Shown here: piece by piece, positions 1-8,390 of the stretch
Position numbering within the stretch: position 1 is the stretch's first letter
How the letters are laid out: each line of letters starts with the position of its first letter
Assembly: GCA_002049455.2 (NCBI GenBank)
Contig: KV919323.1
Span: forward strand, 1 to 22,793
Source: Porphyra umbilicalis
Lineage: Eukaryota; Rhodophyta; Bangiophyceae; Bangiales; Bangiaceae
Length of the DNA: 22,793 nt
Reading direction: 5' to 3'
Program-made: the position numbers and the translations under genes
The notes under the pieces: model-generated
Database searches by the model: none
The model's input: the letters and a program-made list of their open reading frames with translations, nothing else
What the model was told of the DNA's origin: nothing

Positions 1-476
1 TTTTTTCCCAGACCTGCTCCGGTTTTGAGACTGGCGGCGGGGTTGGAGAGGGGTAAAGGCGGGGGGGGGGGGGGGGACCCGGCCTTGGCTCCTTGCGCAC
101 CCGTGCTGCTCCTTGTAATGTTGTATTGCGGTGGTGGGGCGGTTGGGGTGCCGGGCCCACCGTCCACTCTGTTTTGTTCCCTTGCCAGCCGCGCCCCTAC
201 TGGGGCGGGCGGCAGGAGGCGGTCGGAGGCGGCGCGTGTCGGGAAGGACGCCGCCCCCGCCGCTGGTCCCCGGGCCGGTCTACTGCTGATAAACAGGCCC
301 TGTCGACGGCTGCAGCACTCCACCCACGTTGGTGGAGCGCCTCGCCCGACCAAGGGACCCTTTCACGATTGTTTGCGCCTGTCACGAGCCCGTGTCGCAA
401 ATGCTGACCGTGTTCCGCCCACCCCATGAAGGGTGCGCACATGGGTGTCAAAGGCCCGGAAGTCGCTTGGGCCCAG
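1..476. other. No recognisable gene; contains a 16-nt G run
   Basis: Mixed GC-rich sequence with short overlapping open frames in several frames, none with a recognisable domain or convincing start. The only structure I see is an uninterrupted run of 16 G at 61-76. This segment may be intergenic, or may belong to a gene lying off the left edge. Confidence 0.5.
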
Positions 477-541
477 GAGTGGTTACTGCGAGTGGTTACC
501 GGGAGTGGTTACTGCGAGTGGTTACCGGGAGTGGTTACTGC
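477..541 (+). repeat. Tandem 13-bp repeat, five copies
   Basis: Five uninterrupted 13-bp units alternate between GAGTGGTTACTGC and GAGTGGTTACCGG, so the array also reads as 2.5 copies of a 26-bp unit. The strict alternation suggests expansion by 26-bp steps. It ends about 40 bp before the dehydrogenase-like relic. Function is unknown. Confidence 0.85.
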
Positions 542-580
542 CGACATGGGGGTCGAGCGGCCGTTTCCACCGTATCCGTC

Positions 581-754
581 ATGAACGTAGAAGACGCGAC
601 GGTAGAAGACGTGTCGTCGTGTATGAATGTCAACTTTTTCGGCGCAATTTGTGTTGTCAAGGCGGTCGTGCCGGCGATGCGCCGCCGCGGCGCCGGCCGC
701 GTGATCGGTTTGTCGAGCGTCGCCAGGTTGATCGGGCTGCCCTTTTACGGGGCA
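581..754 (+). pseudogene. Short-chain dehydrogenase/reductase (SDR) fragment
   Basis: About 58 codons read like the middle of a classical SDR oxidoreductase, an NAD(P)-dependent Rossmann-fold enzyme. The segment runs from VEDATVEDV through CMNVNFFGAI (the helix carrying the family's conserved Asn) to VVPAMRRRGAGRVIGLSSVA, with the SS of the catalytic Ser strand, then GLPFYGA. The similarity stops exactly before the catalytic YxxxK, where SDRs continue with YSASK-like residues. On the 5' side the NNAG motif and the N-terminal TGxxxGxG cofactor loop are missing. The frame stays open downstream to 1141, but nothing there looks like an SDR. It is most likely a relic truncated at both ends. It could instead be one exon of a spliced gene, though no GT donor sits at the 3' break. 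The family call is firm; the pseudogene status is inferred. Confidence 0.6.
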
Positions 755-1090
755 TCAATCGACCCCAAACTTTGTAGAAGTATCAGAGGGTGGCCCTCGG
801 GTCCTCAGAAGAAAAAAACGGAGCACGAAGCGCAGCACGTCCCACCCGTTGATGCCCACTTCCGCATTCGTATCGATCAGGGGCATCCGATCCGCCCGAT
901 TCTCGACAGCACCCGATTTATGACTGACCAAATCGGGAGAAATGCAAGGACAGGGAGGCTACGTTTTCAGCCTCGTGAGCGAGATCTCGTGATGCCGCAC
1001 GAATACGGAGCAAGGACGGTGACAGCTGACCAAAGGAAGAGATTTCACGGTGAACAAGTACCTAAGAAGCGTCAGCCATGCGGTATCAAG
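755..1090. other. No recognisable gene
   Basis: An open frame continues from the SDR relic through this stretch, but its sequence resembles no family I know and has unremarkable codon use. The stretch ends where the left arm of the long inverted-repeat element begins. Confidence 0.4.
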
Positions 1091-1470
1091 AACGTTGGTT
1101 CAATTACCTGCGTATTGAGACCGACCGTAGCCAAGCAATAAAGCGAGTTCTATCGCCGTCGCGGCGAGGAAGAAAGACCTTTTGTTGAAGGGCATCCGAT
1201 TGGGAGCCGGGTGGTGCCCACGACGGCGACCCCGGACCCCATTGTGATTTAATATAAACGAGGGCACTGGTCGATCGACGGTCCGATCACAAGCGATCGT
1301 AATGAGTGCCGACTGACAGATAAGACAGGCGAGCAAACGAACAATGAAAAAATGAACAATACGGAAGTAACCCTCCAAAACGCATGCCACAGGCCAATTC
1401 GCACAGTACGTGGGCTTCGACCAGTCCAGGGGGCTACCTGTGGCAATTTGGAAAGTGCGGGCGAAGATAT
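1091..1470 (-). repeat. Left inverted arm of the 2.3-kb element
   Basis: Matches 3025-3400 in reverse complement with scattered substitutions and small indels. Shared blocks include the segment around ATTACGATCGCTTGTGATCGGAC, the CGTTTATA-TAAATCAC block and the outer TTGGTTCAATTACCTGCGTAT. On the strand used here the CGTTTATATTAAATCAC stretch resembles a TATA-type promoter element, which is speculative. The few bases after the nested MITE (1810-1818) complete the arm. Confidence 0.8.
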
Positions 1471-1809
1471 GTGGCGCTTTACTTTAGAATTCTCATCTTA
1501 TGAGGCTTGACGAGTTTGCAAGATGAGACAAAGACCTTATGCACTTTGACGTGCTCTTTCTAATGGTGCTCCCTGCGATCTTCATGCTTCTCTCCTTCTC
1601 GCGTAGCGCTTGTATCTGTCCAAGAACAAATGTCAGGTACGTTCGACCAGGACGGAGAGCCTTGCACGAAATCCCTCTCTCAGGGGCAGTCCGCATGGAT
1701 TGGTAGGCTACTTCTGAACTGAGCGGCCCTGGAGGCCTCGACCTTTGAATGCCTCTAGCTCCGTTCGGCACTGCACAAAAAAACTGAGAATTCTAAAGTA
1801 AAGCGCCAC
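1471..1809. mobile_element. Nested 339-bp MITE with 25-bp perfect inverted ends
   Basis: The ends GTGGCGCTTTACTTTAGAAT... (1471-1495) and its exact complement (1785-1809) give 25-bp perfect terminal inverted repeats. ATAT flanks both sides (1467-1470 and 1810-1813), as expected for a 4-bp target-site duplication, although TAT or TA cannot be excluded because ATAT is palindromic. The paralogous right arm of the host element shows the empty site with one ATAT (3025-3028). The open frame inside on the minus strand (1493-1771) resembles nothing I know, so the element is non-autonomous and was presumably mobilised by a transposase encoded elsewhere. Confidence 0.85.
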
Positions 1810-1939
1810 ATATGCTACACGGTGGACCGATCGACATCGGGTCCGTCACCCGCAACGGCGTGAGCCACATGCGCCTCGCCGTTGGCGTTGCCGCCGTCCA
1901 CCGCCATCGCCGCAGGATCGCCCATGCTGGTGAGCATGG

Positions 1940-2480
1940 GTGTTAACCCTTGCCGCCTCCGTGGGTAGCCGCCGAGCTTGGCGCCCGCGCCGGCGGCCCT
2001 TCCCGGCCGGGCCGCAAGGCGAACCGCCCGCGCCGCCGGCCCTTGTCGCCCGCGCCGCAAGGCAAACCGCCCGCGCCGCCGGCCCTTGCCGCCCGTGCCC
2101 CGACCTTGCCGCCCTTGCCCCCGGCCTTGCTGACTGGGCCGCCGGCCTCAGCAGCCCTTGCCGCCGCCGCGCTGAGCCACCGGGCTTGCCACCTGCACCG
2201 CCAGGCTTGGTGCCGGGCGCGCCGCCCGCGTTGCCGACCTTGCTGACCTTGTCGCCCTTTGCGCCCTTGCCGCCCTTGCGCCTTGCCGCCGTGCCGCGCC
2301 GCCGCCGCCGCCGGGCGCGCCGCCCACGTCGCCGGCCTTGCCGCCGGGCGCACCGCCCGCGTTGCCGACCTTTCCGAACTTGCCGACGCGCCTCCCTCGT
2401 CTCCTGCCTTGCCGCCCTCGCGTCGCCGCCGCCGCCACCGGGCACGTCGCCCTCGGCCGCCCCGTTTCCCCCCCCCCCCC
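1940..2480. repeat. Degenerate GC-rich minisatellite core
   Basis: The block is built from imperfect repetitions of CCTTGCCGCC / CGCCGCCGGC-like words of about 9-12 bp. All six frames stay open for long stretches because stops are rare in such sequence. One minus-strand frame gives collagen-like Gly-x-y residues, another gives Arg-rich residues. I treat the open frames as composition artefacts. The block forms the core of the 2.3-kb element. Confidence 0.55.
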
Positions 2481-2812
2481 GCACCACGACACAACCCAAC
2501 ATTGCGGTTGCCCACCTCACGTGTCGTCAACCGCCGTCCACCGCGGGGTGCGCACCCCCTCGTCGCCACGGGACCGCGTCACAGCTTTCGCCTTGTCGCC
2601 GGGGTAGCAAAACCCCGACGAAGCTGGCGCCACACGGCACCGACGATGGTAACCCTAGCACGTGCTGCTCGACGCGCCGCCGCGAACACGGGTCTTAACC
2701 CGGGCCCCCACACCCGCCCCCGCACCCACGTACACACACGCGTGGAACCGCCTGCGCGGGCATGCCTACGCGTAAGCGTCGATCTGACCCGCAGCGCAAG
2801 CTGCCCGCCACG

Positions 2813-2830
2813 CACGCACGCGCGTGCGTG
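2813..2830. repeat. 18-bp perfect palindrome
   Basis: CACGCACGCGCGTGCGTG equals its own reverse complement and alternates purine and pyrimidine throughout, a composition that favours Z-DNA or cruciform extrusion. It lies inside the 2.3-kb element. No regulatory role is implied by the sequence alone. Confidence 0.7.
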
Positions 2831-3016
2831 ATCGGACGGTCGTGGCCGACGCCGGCAAACCGCCACCTCCCCCCGATCGGGACGGATCGGCGCCACTCCA
2901 CGACTGTCGCCGCCCGGGCAGTTACGCCCGCGCGGGCCCGTAAGAGTCCGCGATCGCCCAATCGGGTGTCAGCACCCTCGGATCTCACCGGGACGGTTCG
3001 AATCTCGCGTTGGAGG

Positions 3017-3400
3017 TATGCAGCATATCTTTACTCGCAATTGGCAAATTGCCACAGGTAGCCCCCTTGACTGGCCAAAGCCCACGTACTGTGGGAATTG
3101 GCCTGTGGCATGCCCTTTGGGGGGTTACTTCAGCATTGCATTTTTTATTGTCTGCTTGCTTGCCTGTCCTATTTGTCTGTCGGCACTCATTACGATCGCT
3201 TGTGATCGGACGGCCGATCGACCGGTGCCCTCGTTTATACTAAATCACCGTGGGTCCGGGGTCGCCGTCGTGGGCACCACCCGGCTCCCAATCGGATGCC
3301 CTTCAACAAAATGTCTTTCTTCCTCGCCGCGACGGCGATAGAACTCGCTTTATTGCTTGGCTACGGTCGGTCTCGATACGCAGGTAATTGAACCAATGTT
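3017..3400 (+). repeat. Right inverted arm of the 2.3-kb element
   Basis: Mirror copy of the left arm. It lacks the nested MITE and so preserves the pre-insertion sequence (a single ATAT at 3025-3028). Similarity fades inward of about 3017. Divergence from the left arm is visible by eye, so the arms are not recent or are not being homogenised. Confidence 0.8.
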
Positions 3401-3471
3401 ATTCGCGAAGCTTTCAGTAGAGATTCGTGTTCTCAACGCTCAGGCAGCCACGTTGCATGGAATGGATGGCC

Positions 3472-3765
3472 CTAGTGTCCATTCTACTGACCGCCTCATT
3501 TGAGCCTCTCAGGCTCATTTGAGCCTATTTTTGATGCCTCTCTGTGACCAGGTTCCGGCCTCGGGTGCTCTTTCTGAGAATAGATCTGGACTCAGCGCAG
3601 TCCACTTACCTATGGGCCAACTCGGCGGCTGTATACGATGAAAACTCGGAGGGGGTGCCCCAGACACCCCAAAAAGGCCGCGTCTCCAGGCCATATGAGA
3701 GGGAGCCTCATTTGAGCCTCATCTGAGGCTCATTTGAGCCTCAGGAGCAGTAGAATGGACACTAG
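3472..3765. mobile_element. 294-bp MITE with 18-bp inverted ends and TTGAGCC subterminal repeats
   Basis: The left end CTAGTGTCCATTCTACTG (3472-3489) is exactly complementary to the right end (3748-3765). The outermost CTAG is palindromic, so it may be part of the element or contain a TA or CTAG target duplication; TA would fit the Tc1/mariner superfamily. Just inside both ends are iterated copies of CTCATTTGAGCCT in both orientations (3493-3530 and 3706-3744), probably subterminal transposase-binding repeats. The interior has no recognisable protein. A diverged relative lies near 6640-6880. Confidence 0.8.
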
Positions 3766-4254
3766 TCGGTTTGATGGTCACCCTAAAGACCCGTAGCGGC
3801 GCCGGCGGCGGGCTGGCGGACAGCTGTCGGCGCACCGGGTGCGCGCCAGCGACGGGGGGGGGGTAGCCCCCCCCCGTGTGGATGCCCGCCCGCCCGCGCT
3901 CGTATTTGGCGGGCGCCCCTTGCGAGGTACCCCATGGCTCCGCAGGCTGCAACTTGGCCAGATTTCCAGCTTGTGGGGGGTGGCGCTCCGGCCGTGGTGC
4001 GGACACTGTCCAGCTCACTCCCACCTCGGCCGGGACCAGTGCTATGCCTCAGAGGCAGTGAGTGTTTTCTTGATGTCCGACACGAAACAGCAGAGCACGA
4101 CAGGCCGAGAAAATGTGGCCATCCATTGAGTCCGTGGATGAAGGCCACGGCGCGGCAACATGTGGACAATGCACATTCTCCTTAGGGACGGAGACGTCGG
4201 CATCATCCTGAAAAGTTCACCAATCGCTGGATGCTATGGAAGTGAGGAGCTTAT
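3766..4254. other. No recognisable gene; contains a G/C homopolymer hairpin
   Basis: No supported coding region. A local inverted repeat at 3852-3877 pairs a run of ten G with a run of nine C across a two- or three-base gap, flanked by AC and GT that also pair. GACAGCTGTC at about 3821-3830 is a 10-bp palindrome. The rest is unremarkable. Confidence 0.5.
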
Positions 4255-4297
4255 GGCATCATTTTTTTCTTCATTCAGTGAAGAAAAAAATGATGCC
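4255..4297. repeat. 43-nt perfect hairpin, 19-bp stem with 5-nt loop
   Basis: GGCATCATTTTTTTCTTCA at 4255-4273 is exactly complementary to 4279-4297, separated by TTCAG. After four unpaired bases on each side, AGGAGC (4245-4250) pairs with GCTCCT, extending the foldback. Chance occurrence of a 19-bp perfect stem is unlikely. It could be the fused ends of a foldback MITE or a precursor-like RNA hairpin; nothing else in the sequence decides this. Confidence 0.8.
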
Positions 4298-5214
4298 GTG
4301 TGCTCCTGACAAAAAGAAAATTTCCTTCCACATCGACTGGGAAGAGCACCGTTTTCCCTGGCCTGTAGGACAGGGTGCTCTCAAAGTGTAGTGATGCAGA
4401 CATAGACTTAGATCACGGGACTTGCTCTCTGTTTCAGAGGTGACAGTCTGCATTCGTGTCCTCAGGGATCTGAGGGCGTGTCAGCGTTGGAAGGGTCGCG
4501 ATGACGCTAAAAGCGAATGGAGTTACGTTGCTGAGAAGGACTGCCCCGCCGCAGAAGTCACAGGGCCCGGACGGCGCGTGCCCCCCTGCCCCCCCCCACC
4601 GCCCCTAGTTGCACACGGCGACAACGCGCAGCGACTTTCGGGGTTCGAAGCGCTCACGATAACCCGCGGATGATCGTGCCTGCGCGCCGGCTTCTGTCGC
4701 GGCAGCGCGTCGGCGGTTGCTGACGCCATCTACCGTCGCGGTTAGAAGCGCCCCTTCGCGCGGCGGTCGATTCCACCCGCCCACCCGTGCGCCGTGCTGG
4801 CCGCCCCGCCTGCCGTGCGCAGATGCGCTGCGCGGCGGGGTGACGGTCCTGCCCGTGGGCGTTGCGCCACGCCGGCGGGCCGGCGCTGCTGCGGTAGCGG
4901 CGGCGGCCCCCCTTCCCCCGCCCCACGCCCCCCCCGCCCGGAAAACGTGGCTGTACGTGCCCCCGGGCGTGCTCGCGGCCATGGAGCCAGCCGGAGTGCC
5001 CGTTGTCGATGCGTCGCCGAGCGCGCTACCGCGCTGAAGGCCTGGGTGTTGCACGCACGTGCCTGGAATTTAGTAGGTGGAAACAAAGTGCGAACTGGTG
5101 ATTGCTGAAGTTTTCCGAACTGTGTGTCTGTGTTCTCACGAAAAGGGGAAGCTTCGCTACCTGGTCCCTACCCTGGGGGACCTACTTATTAATACCACAT
5201 CGACCCCACAGGGG
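4298..5214. other. No firmly recognisable gene
   Basis: From about 4560 to 5040 the GC content rises and several frames open. The plus-strand frame ending at 5037 finishes in a fairly protein-like stretch (KTWLYVPPGVLAAMEP) but matches no family I know, and the minus-strand frames are equally open. It may hold a degraded exon; I do not call a gene here. Confidence 0.4.
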
Positions 5215-5769
5215 AGAGCACCCCTACAAATGGAGCCAACCGTCCAACCCAACGGCCACGTGTGCGCAACGTGGGGCGCTGTAACTGGCGCTCCAAACGC
5301 AGAGCCAAAACTAAGCAGAGCACGTCTCAAACTTGGGCTTGCCTCCACGTCTCTGGCGGTGAGCCATTTTTGGTGTCACGCCAGTATTCCCACAGACGCA
5401 CTACAGAGAATCTCCATGACTGCGAAATCGTCTTGCACCTGTCTGCAAGCCACGGGTCACGCTTTCCATTGGCTTCCGTGGTCCGAACGGGGAACTAGAG
5501 GTTGGCCAAACGACTCGGAGCGTCTCCAAACCGGCCTGTAGGGAGTCGCGCTGCCGTTCAAGCTACAAAAGAAGGGCGATCCTGCGAGGCCACCACGAGA
5601 TGCATTAAGGGATTAGAAAATGTGGACAGATATATTTATGGGCCGTCACAGCCCCGTCACACCCTAGTATTGGAGCGGATCCCAGCCACCAGTACTCCAA
5701 CCGTCCAAACGGCCAAACGGTGCCACGTTTGGCTGTTTGGACGATTGGAGCCATTGGTAGAGATGCTCT
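5215..5769. mobile_element. 555-bp inverted-repeat element (MITE-like)
   Basis: The left end AGAGCACCCCTACAAATGG (from 5215) and the complement of the right end, AGAGCATCTCTACCAATGG (to 5769), match at about 27 of the first 33 positions and continue into a shared CCAA-CGTCCAA block. GGGG lies immediately outside both ends (5211-5214 and 5770-5773) and may be a short target duplication. The AGAGCATCTC-type end resembles many Tourist/PIF-Harbinger-like MITEs, a resemblance only. The interior codes for nothing recognisable. The right end abuts the WD40-like reading frame. Confidence 0.6.
5695..5750. repeat. Hairpin at the right end of the 555-bp element
   Basis: CTCCAACCGTCCAAACGG... (5695-5719) pairs with 5726-5750 over 25 positions with two mismatches, one of which would be a G-U pair in RNA, around a six-base loop. 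The left half repeats the same CCAACCGTCCAA word found in the element's far left terminus, so the right end carries both orientations of the terminal motif. Confidence 0.8.
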
Positions 5770-5783
5770 GGGGAGGCGGGAGC

Positions 5784-6445
5784 ACCCCGGAGCCACGGCG
5801 TCGCCCCTGTCGCCGACGCCGCTTACGGGCGGGCCGCCCGCCTTCCACACGACGCGGAGGATGGTGGCGACGTAGGCACGGAGTGTCGCGACGACGGCGG
5901 GGGAGGAGGCGGGGGTGACGACTACGCCGGCGCCGGCGGGGCCAGACGTGACGGAGGAGACGAAGGCTGCGGGGGCGCCCGCGGCGCCAGGCGCGAGAGG
6001 CACTGTGCCGCCGGGGGAGGGGCGGACACCCCCGCCGGCAGACCTGCAGAGCAGAACCCGTAGGTTTTCCGAGACGGTCGCGAGGAGTCGCCCCGAGACG
6101 GGGGCGTCGGCCACGTCATTGACGCAGCCATTGTGGGCGTAGCAAAGGCGCATGTGGCCGAGTGCCGACCTCCCGACGGTGGTCGTGGCGGCGATGCGCC
6201 ACGCCGCGTCGGCGTGGGGTGACCACTGCGAGCGGCCATAGGCGCGGAGGAACGGGGATGGCGCGGCCGCGCGGTTGGGGGGGGCGGGCGCCGGGGGGAA
6301 GGGGCTCGGGGGGGGGGACGGGGGGGGGGGGGGCCGCCCACGCCCTGCCCGTGCCGCGCATACAGCCCAGCACCATAGCGGTAAACGCCGAGCCCTGTAG
6401 CGGCCATCTAGTGTGCACTGGCGGGCCAAAGCAAACCACTTTCAT
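5784..6445 (-). pseudogene. WD40-repeat-like protein, probably truncated by the adjacent element
   Basis: The minus-strand frame encodes a stretch reading AHNGCVNDVADAPVSG then RLLATVSENLRVLLC (about 6040-6150). This fits one WD40 blade: the H of the GH position, V-N-V strand, LLAT-S strand and V-LL at the WD position, but without Trp-Asp. The preceding WSPHADAAWRIAATTTVG... looks like an earlier blade, and ATILRVVW near 5860 could end another. That is faintly reminiscent of the PEX7 N-terminus, which is only a guess. A possible start is the ATG at 6443-6445 (MKVVCFGPPVHTRW). To join it to the WD40 frame, one base each would have to be missing in the C runs 6320-6333 and 6308-6317 of a proline-rich linker. 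The WD40-like sequence ends within about 20 bp of the element end at 5769, and the frame then runs through the element to 5605. A full propeller needs about seven blades, so this is a fragment. Confidence 0.4.
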
Positions 6446-6639
6446 GCCGTGGAGCGAGCTGGGAGAAGCCCCCAGCCGGTTGAACGCTCCGCGTAGTGAT
6501 TAGTTCTCTTCAGCGACTTCAACACTGGTCACGCTGGGAGACTTAGTAGAGCTACAGGGGCTGTGTCGCCAGTGCGAACCACTGGGACAGGCAAGGTGCC
6601 ATCCGAAACTGTCTCAGTCGACCGTGTCGCGGGGCCCCG
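6446..6639. other. No recognisable feature
   Basis: Short unassigned stretch upstream of the WD40-like frame. It could hold that gene's promoter, but no TATA-like or other conserved element is evident. Confidence 0.4.
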
Positions 6640-6880
6640 TAAGGAGCACCGAGCGCAGAGGACTTTTCCTATGGGCCTACAGGAGGCGCTCTGCTATGCG
6701 GGTTCAACTGCATGAGCGCATCTCGTCTGTAGCAGCTGATCGCAGGCATTTATATCCCACCGTGACGTGGTTTTGTGGCTCAGATGGGGCAAAATGGCCG
6801 ATTTGGGCTCATGCGGATCGAGCCTCATTTGAGCCTCATCTGAGCCTCAATTGAGCCTCGTGAGCGGTAGAATGGACACT
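6640..6880. mobile_element. Degraded relative of the 3472-3765 MITE
   Basis: The right end GTAGAATGGACACT (6867-6880) matches the right terminus of the 294-bp MITE. It is preceded by the same iterated TTGAGCCTCA subterminal repeats (6827-6860). An interior word, CCTATGGGCC near 6669, is shared with the first copy at about 3610. No matching left terminus is visible, so the copy is truncated or too diverged. It shows the family is present more than once. Confidence 0.6.
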
Positions 6881-6942
6881 GGGGTATTATCTGCGAACAT
6901 GTTTTCAGTGCAGATCTGCAAGAAAATATGGTGTCATGTCAT

Positions 6943-7060
6943 GATCGTCGCGAAAATGTACCACTCTACTGGGGGTGTGCTGGGCGTGCTGCGCGTGCTG
7001 CGGGCGTGCTGCGGGCCGAAATTCTTACTCCTGATCTGAAATTGTTGCTGGCCCAGACGG
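6943..7060 (+). repeat. Dispersed repeat copy, inverted relative to 9340-9434
   Basis: GATCGTCGCGAAAATGTACC plus two more bases (6943-6964) is identical to the reverse complement of 9413-9434. Beyond this 22-bp block a weaker resemblance continues, with a TGATCTGAAA word (around 7033) found at a similar distance in both copies. This looks like two decayed copies of an interspersed repeat about 2.4 kb apart. Confidence 0.5.
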
Positions 7061-8320
7061 CCCTGTGCTGGCCACGAGGGAACGTGGGCTACAAGCGGAG
7101 CTCTCATCAATCTACGACGCCGTGGAGGGAAACTGCATGATGTAGCCTCCCAAAAAGCAGGCTACAAGTCGGTCGGCATCAGGGACAATTGTAGGTCCTG
7201 GGACGATTCAATGCCTCCAACAGCGGACTGGTCACAGATCAACTGTGTTCGCTGATCGCTGGATTCTGGGGGGCTCGACTATCTAGAACGTAAGTGGCCC
7301 TTATTGATCCTCGACGGTGTGACCGGTTGGTCACACCTCGCAACGAGGTCACAGATCCTGTGGCCCGCAACCGCTAAGCCGCGCCCATGTCACGCACCGC
7401 CAAACACTGAAACGTAGTCGGCCCCGCGCAGGCACCGTGATCCTCATTTTGGGTCACTGTGAGGGCCCTTACCGGTCAGGAGTCACCTGAGTATAGCTCA
7501 TCTCGGTCAGCCTGTGGCAGGCCCAGATCTATTGACGCGCAATGATTGGTACTGCGAGGGCGCCTCGTCGGCGGCGAGGAAGGCCTCCTAGGTATCGTCC
7601 AGTGTGTGTGGTGGAGACGAACGCCAGGGCTGCACCTCTGACAACCGCGTTCCTCTGGCTCGTGCCACGGGAGCCGAACAACCTCTGAACAGAAACCGCT
7701 TGGCCGAGCGTACCACAGGTGAGGGGCCGACAGCACGTCTGGCAGGGGGCCTTCGTGGCCAGGCACATCTTAAACGAGGGCCTTGCTTGGACGAGGATCC
7801 CTTCCACCACCTCTTATTGGTCTATGGTCCGTTCGTGTAACGCAGGTGGTCGTCTCGTGACCAGTACCACCTTGCCTCATCACGCGCCCCTCAGGGACCC
7901 CCACCCGCCCCCCTCCACGCCCCCGCCCACCGTCTATCCCGCTCCCAACGGCTGCGTTCTCCTGACCCTTCCCACACGGCCCTTTATCACACAGAGTGGG
8001 TGCCTGGCAGCAGCACATCCTGTGGGCCGAGCGCACCTAAGTCTGGCGATCGTAGATCGGCCCGCACTGCCTCTAAGGTGGCCGGATCAGCCCGCCCTCC
8101 CGCTACGAAGTGCCCCTGGAGCATCACTTTCAACGTTGCACACGCGTATGTTATCGTTTTGTGTATACCGTAGCGCCCGTTTGATCTCTTGTTGTGCATG
8201 CGGTGACGACCTGGAGTGTAGTTGGAGCGTGCGTGCCATTTTTACATGTAGAACGTCTTTCTGCGTCCTCGTCTGGAAAACCTGCTCGTTCTTTCTCTGT
8301 GGTGCTGTCCCGTACTTTTC
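7061..8320. other. No recognisable gene; small hairpin at 7316-7337
   Basis: Open frames are present on both strands but none resembles a known protein. The T/C-rich frame from 7719 is long because of composition and ends inside a 10-bp tandem repeat. GGTGTGACC-GGTT-GGTCACACC at 7316-7337 forms a 9-bp perfect stem with a 4-base loop. Nothing else is assigned. Confidence 0.5.
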
Positions 8321-8390
8321 CCTTCTGCCCCTTACTGCCCCGTATTGCCCAGTACTGCCCCATACTGCCCCGTACTGCCCCGTGCTGCCC
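8321..8390 (+). repeat. Tandem 10-bp repeat, seven copies
   Basis: Seven consecutive 10-bp units of the type CGTACTGCCC, with one to three substitutions each (CTTACTGCCC, CGTATTGCCC, AGTACTGCCC, CATACTGCCC and so on). Because 10 is not a multiple of three, all three frames are used in turn and the encoded peptide repeats every ten residues. This is best seen as a minisatellite, not a coding repeat. Confidence 0.85.

Larger units (their letters stand above)
1091..3400. mobile_element. 2.3-kb element with ~380-bp terminal inverted repeats
   Basis: Long, diverged inverted arms bound this segment: the left arm starts AACGTTGGTTCAATTACC and the right arm ends with the complement, GGTAATTGAACCAATGTT. 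Outside these points the flanks no longer match. No transposase is recognisable inside; the core is a GC-rich minisatellite-like block. Long arms with a non-coding core resemble non-autonomous Mutator-like or foldback elements, but I could not find a matching target-site duplication beside 1091 and 3400, so the class is open. A smaller MITE is nested near the inner end of the left arm. Confidence 0.65.

Noticed and set aside
1846..2698. Long open frames on both strands in the core of the 2.3-kb element, including a collagen-like Gly-x-y reading
   Set aside because: The DNA is a degenerate minisatellite with almost no stop codons possible; all six frames are open, so openness carries no information.
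2990..3012. tRNA-like T-loop word GGTTCGAATC
   Set aside because: The five bases on each side do not pair as a T stem and no acceptor or anticodon arms fit around it. The same holds for similar words near 4641 and 12918.
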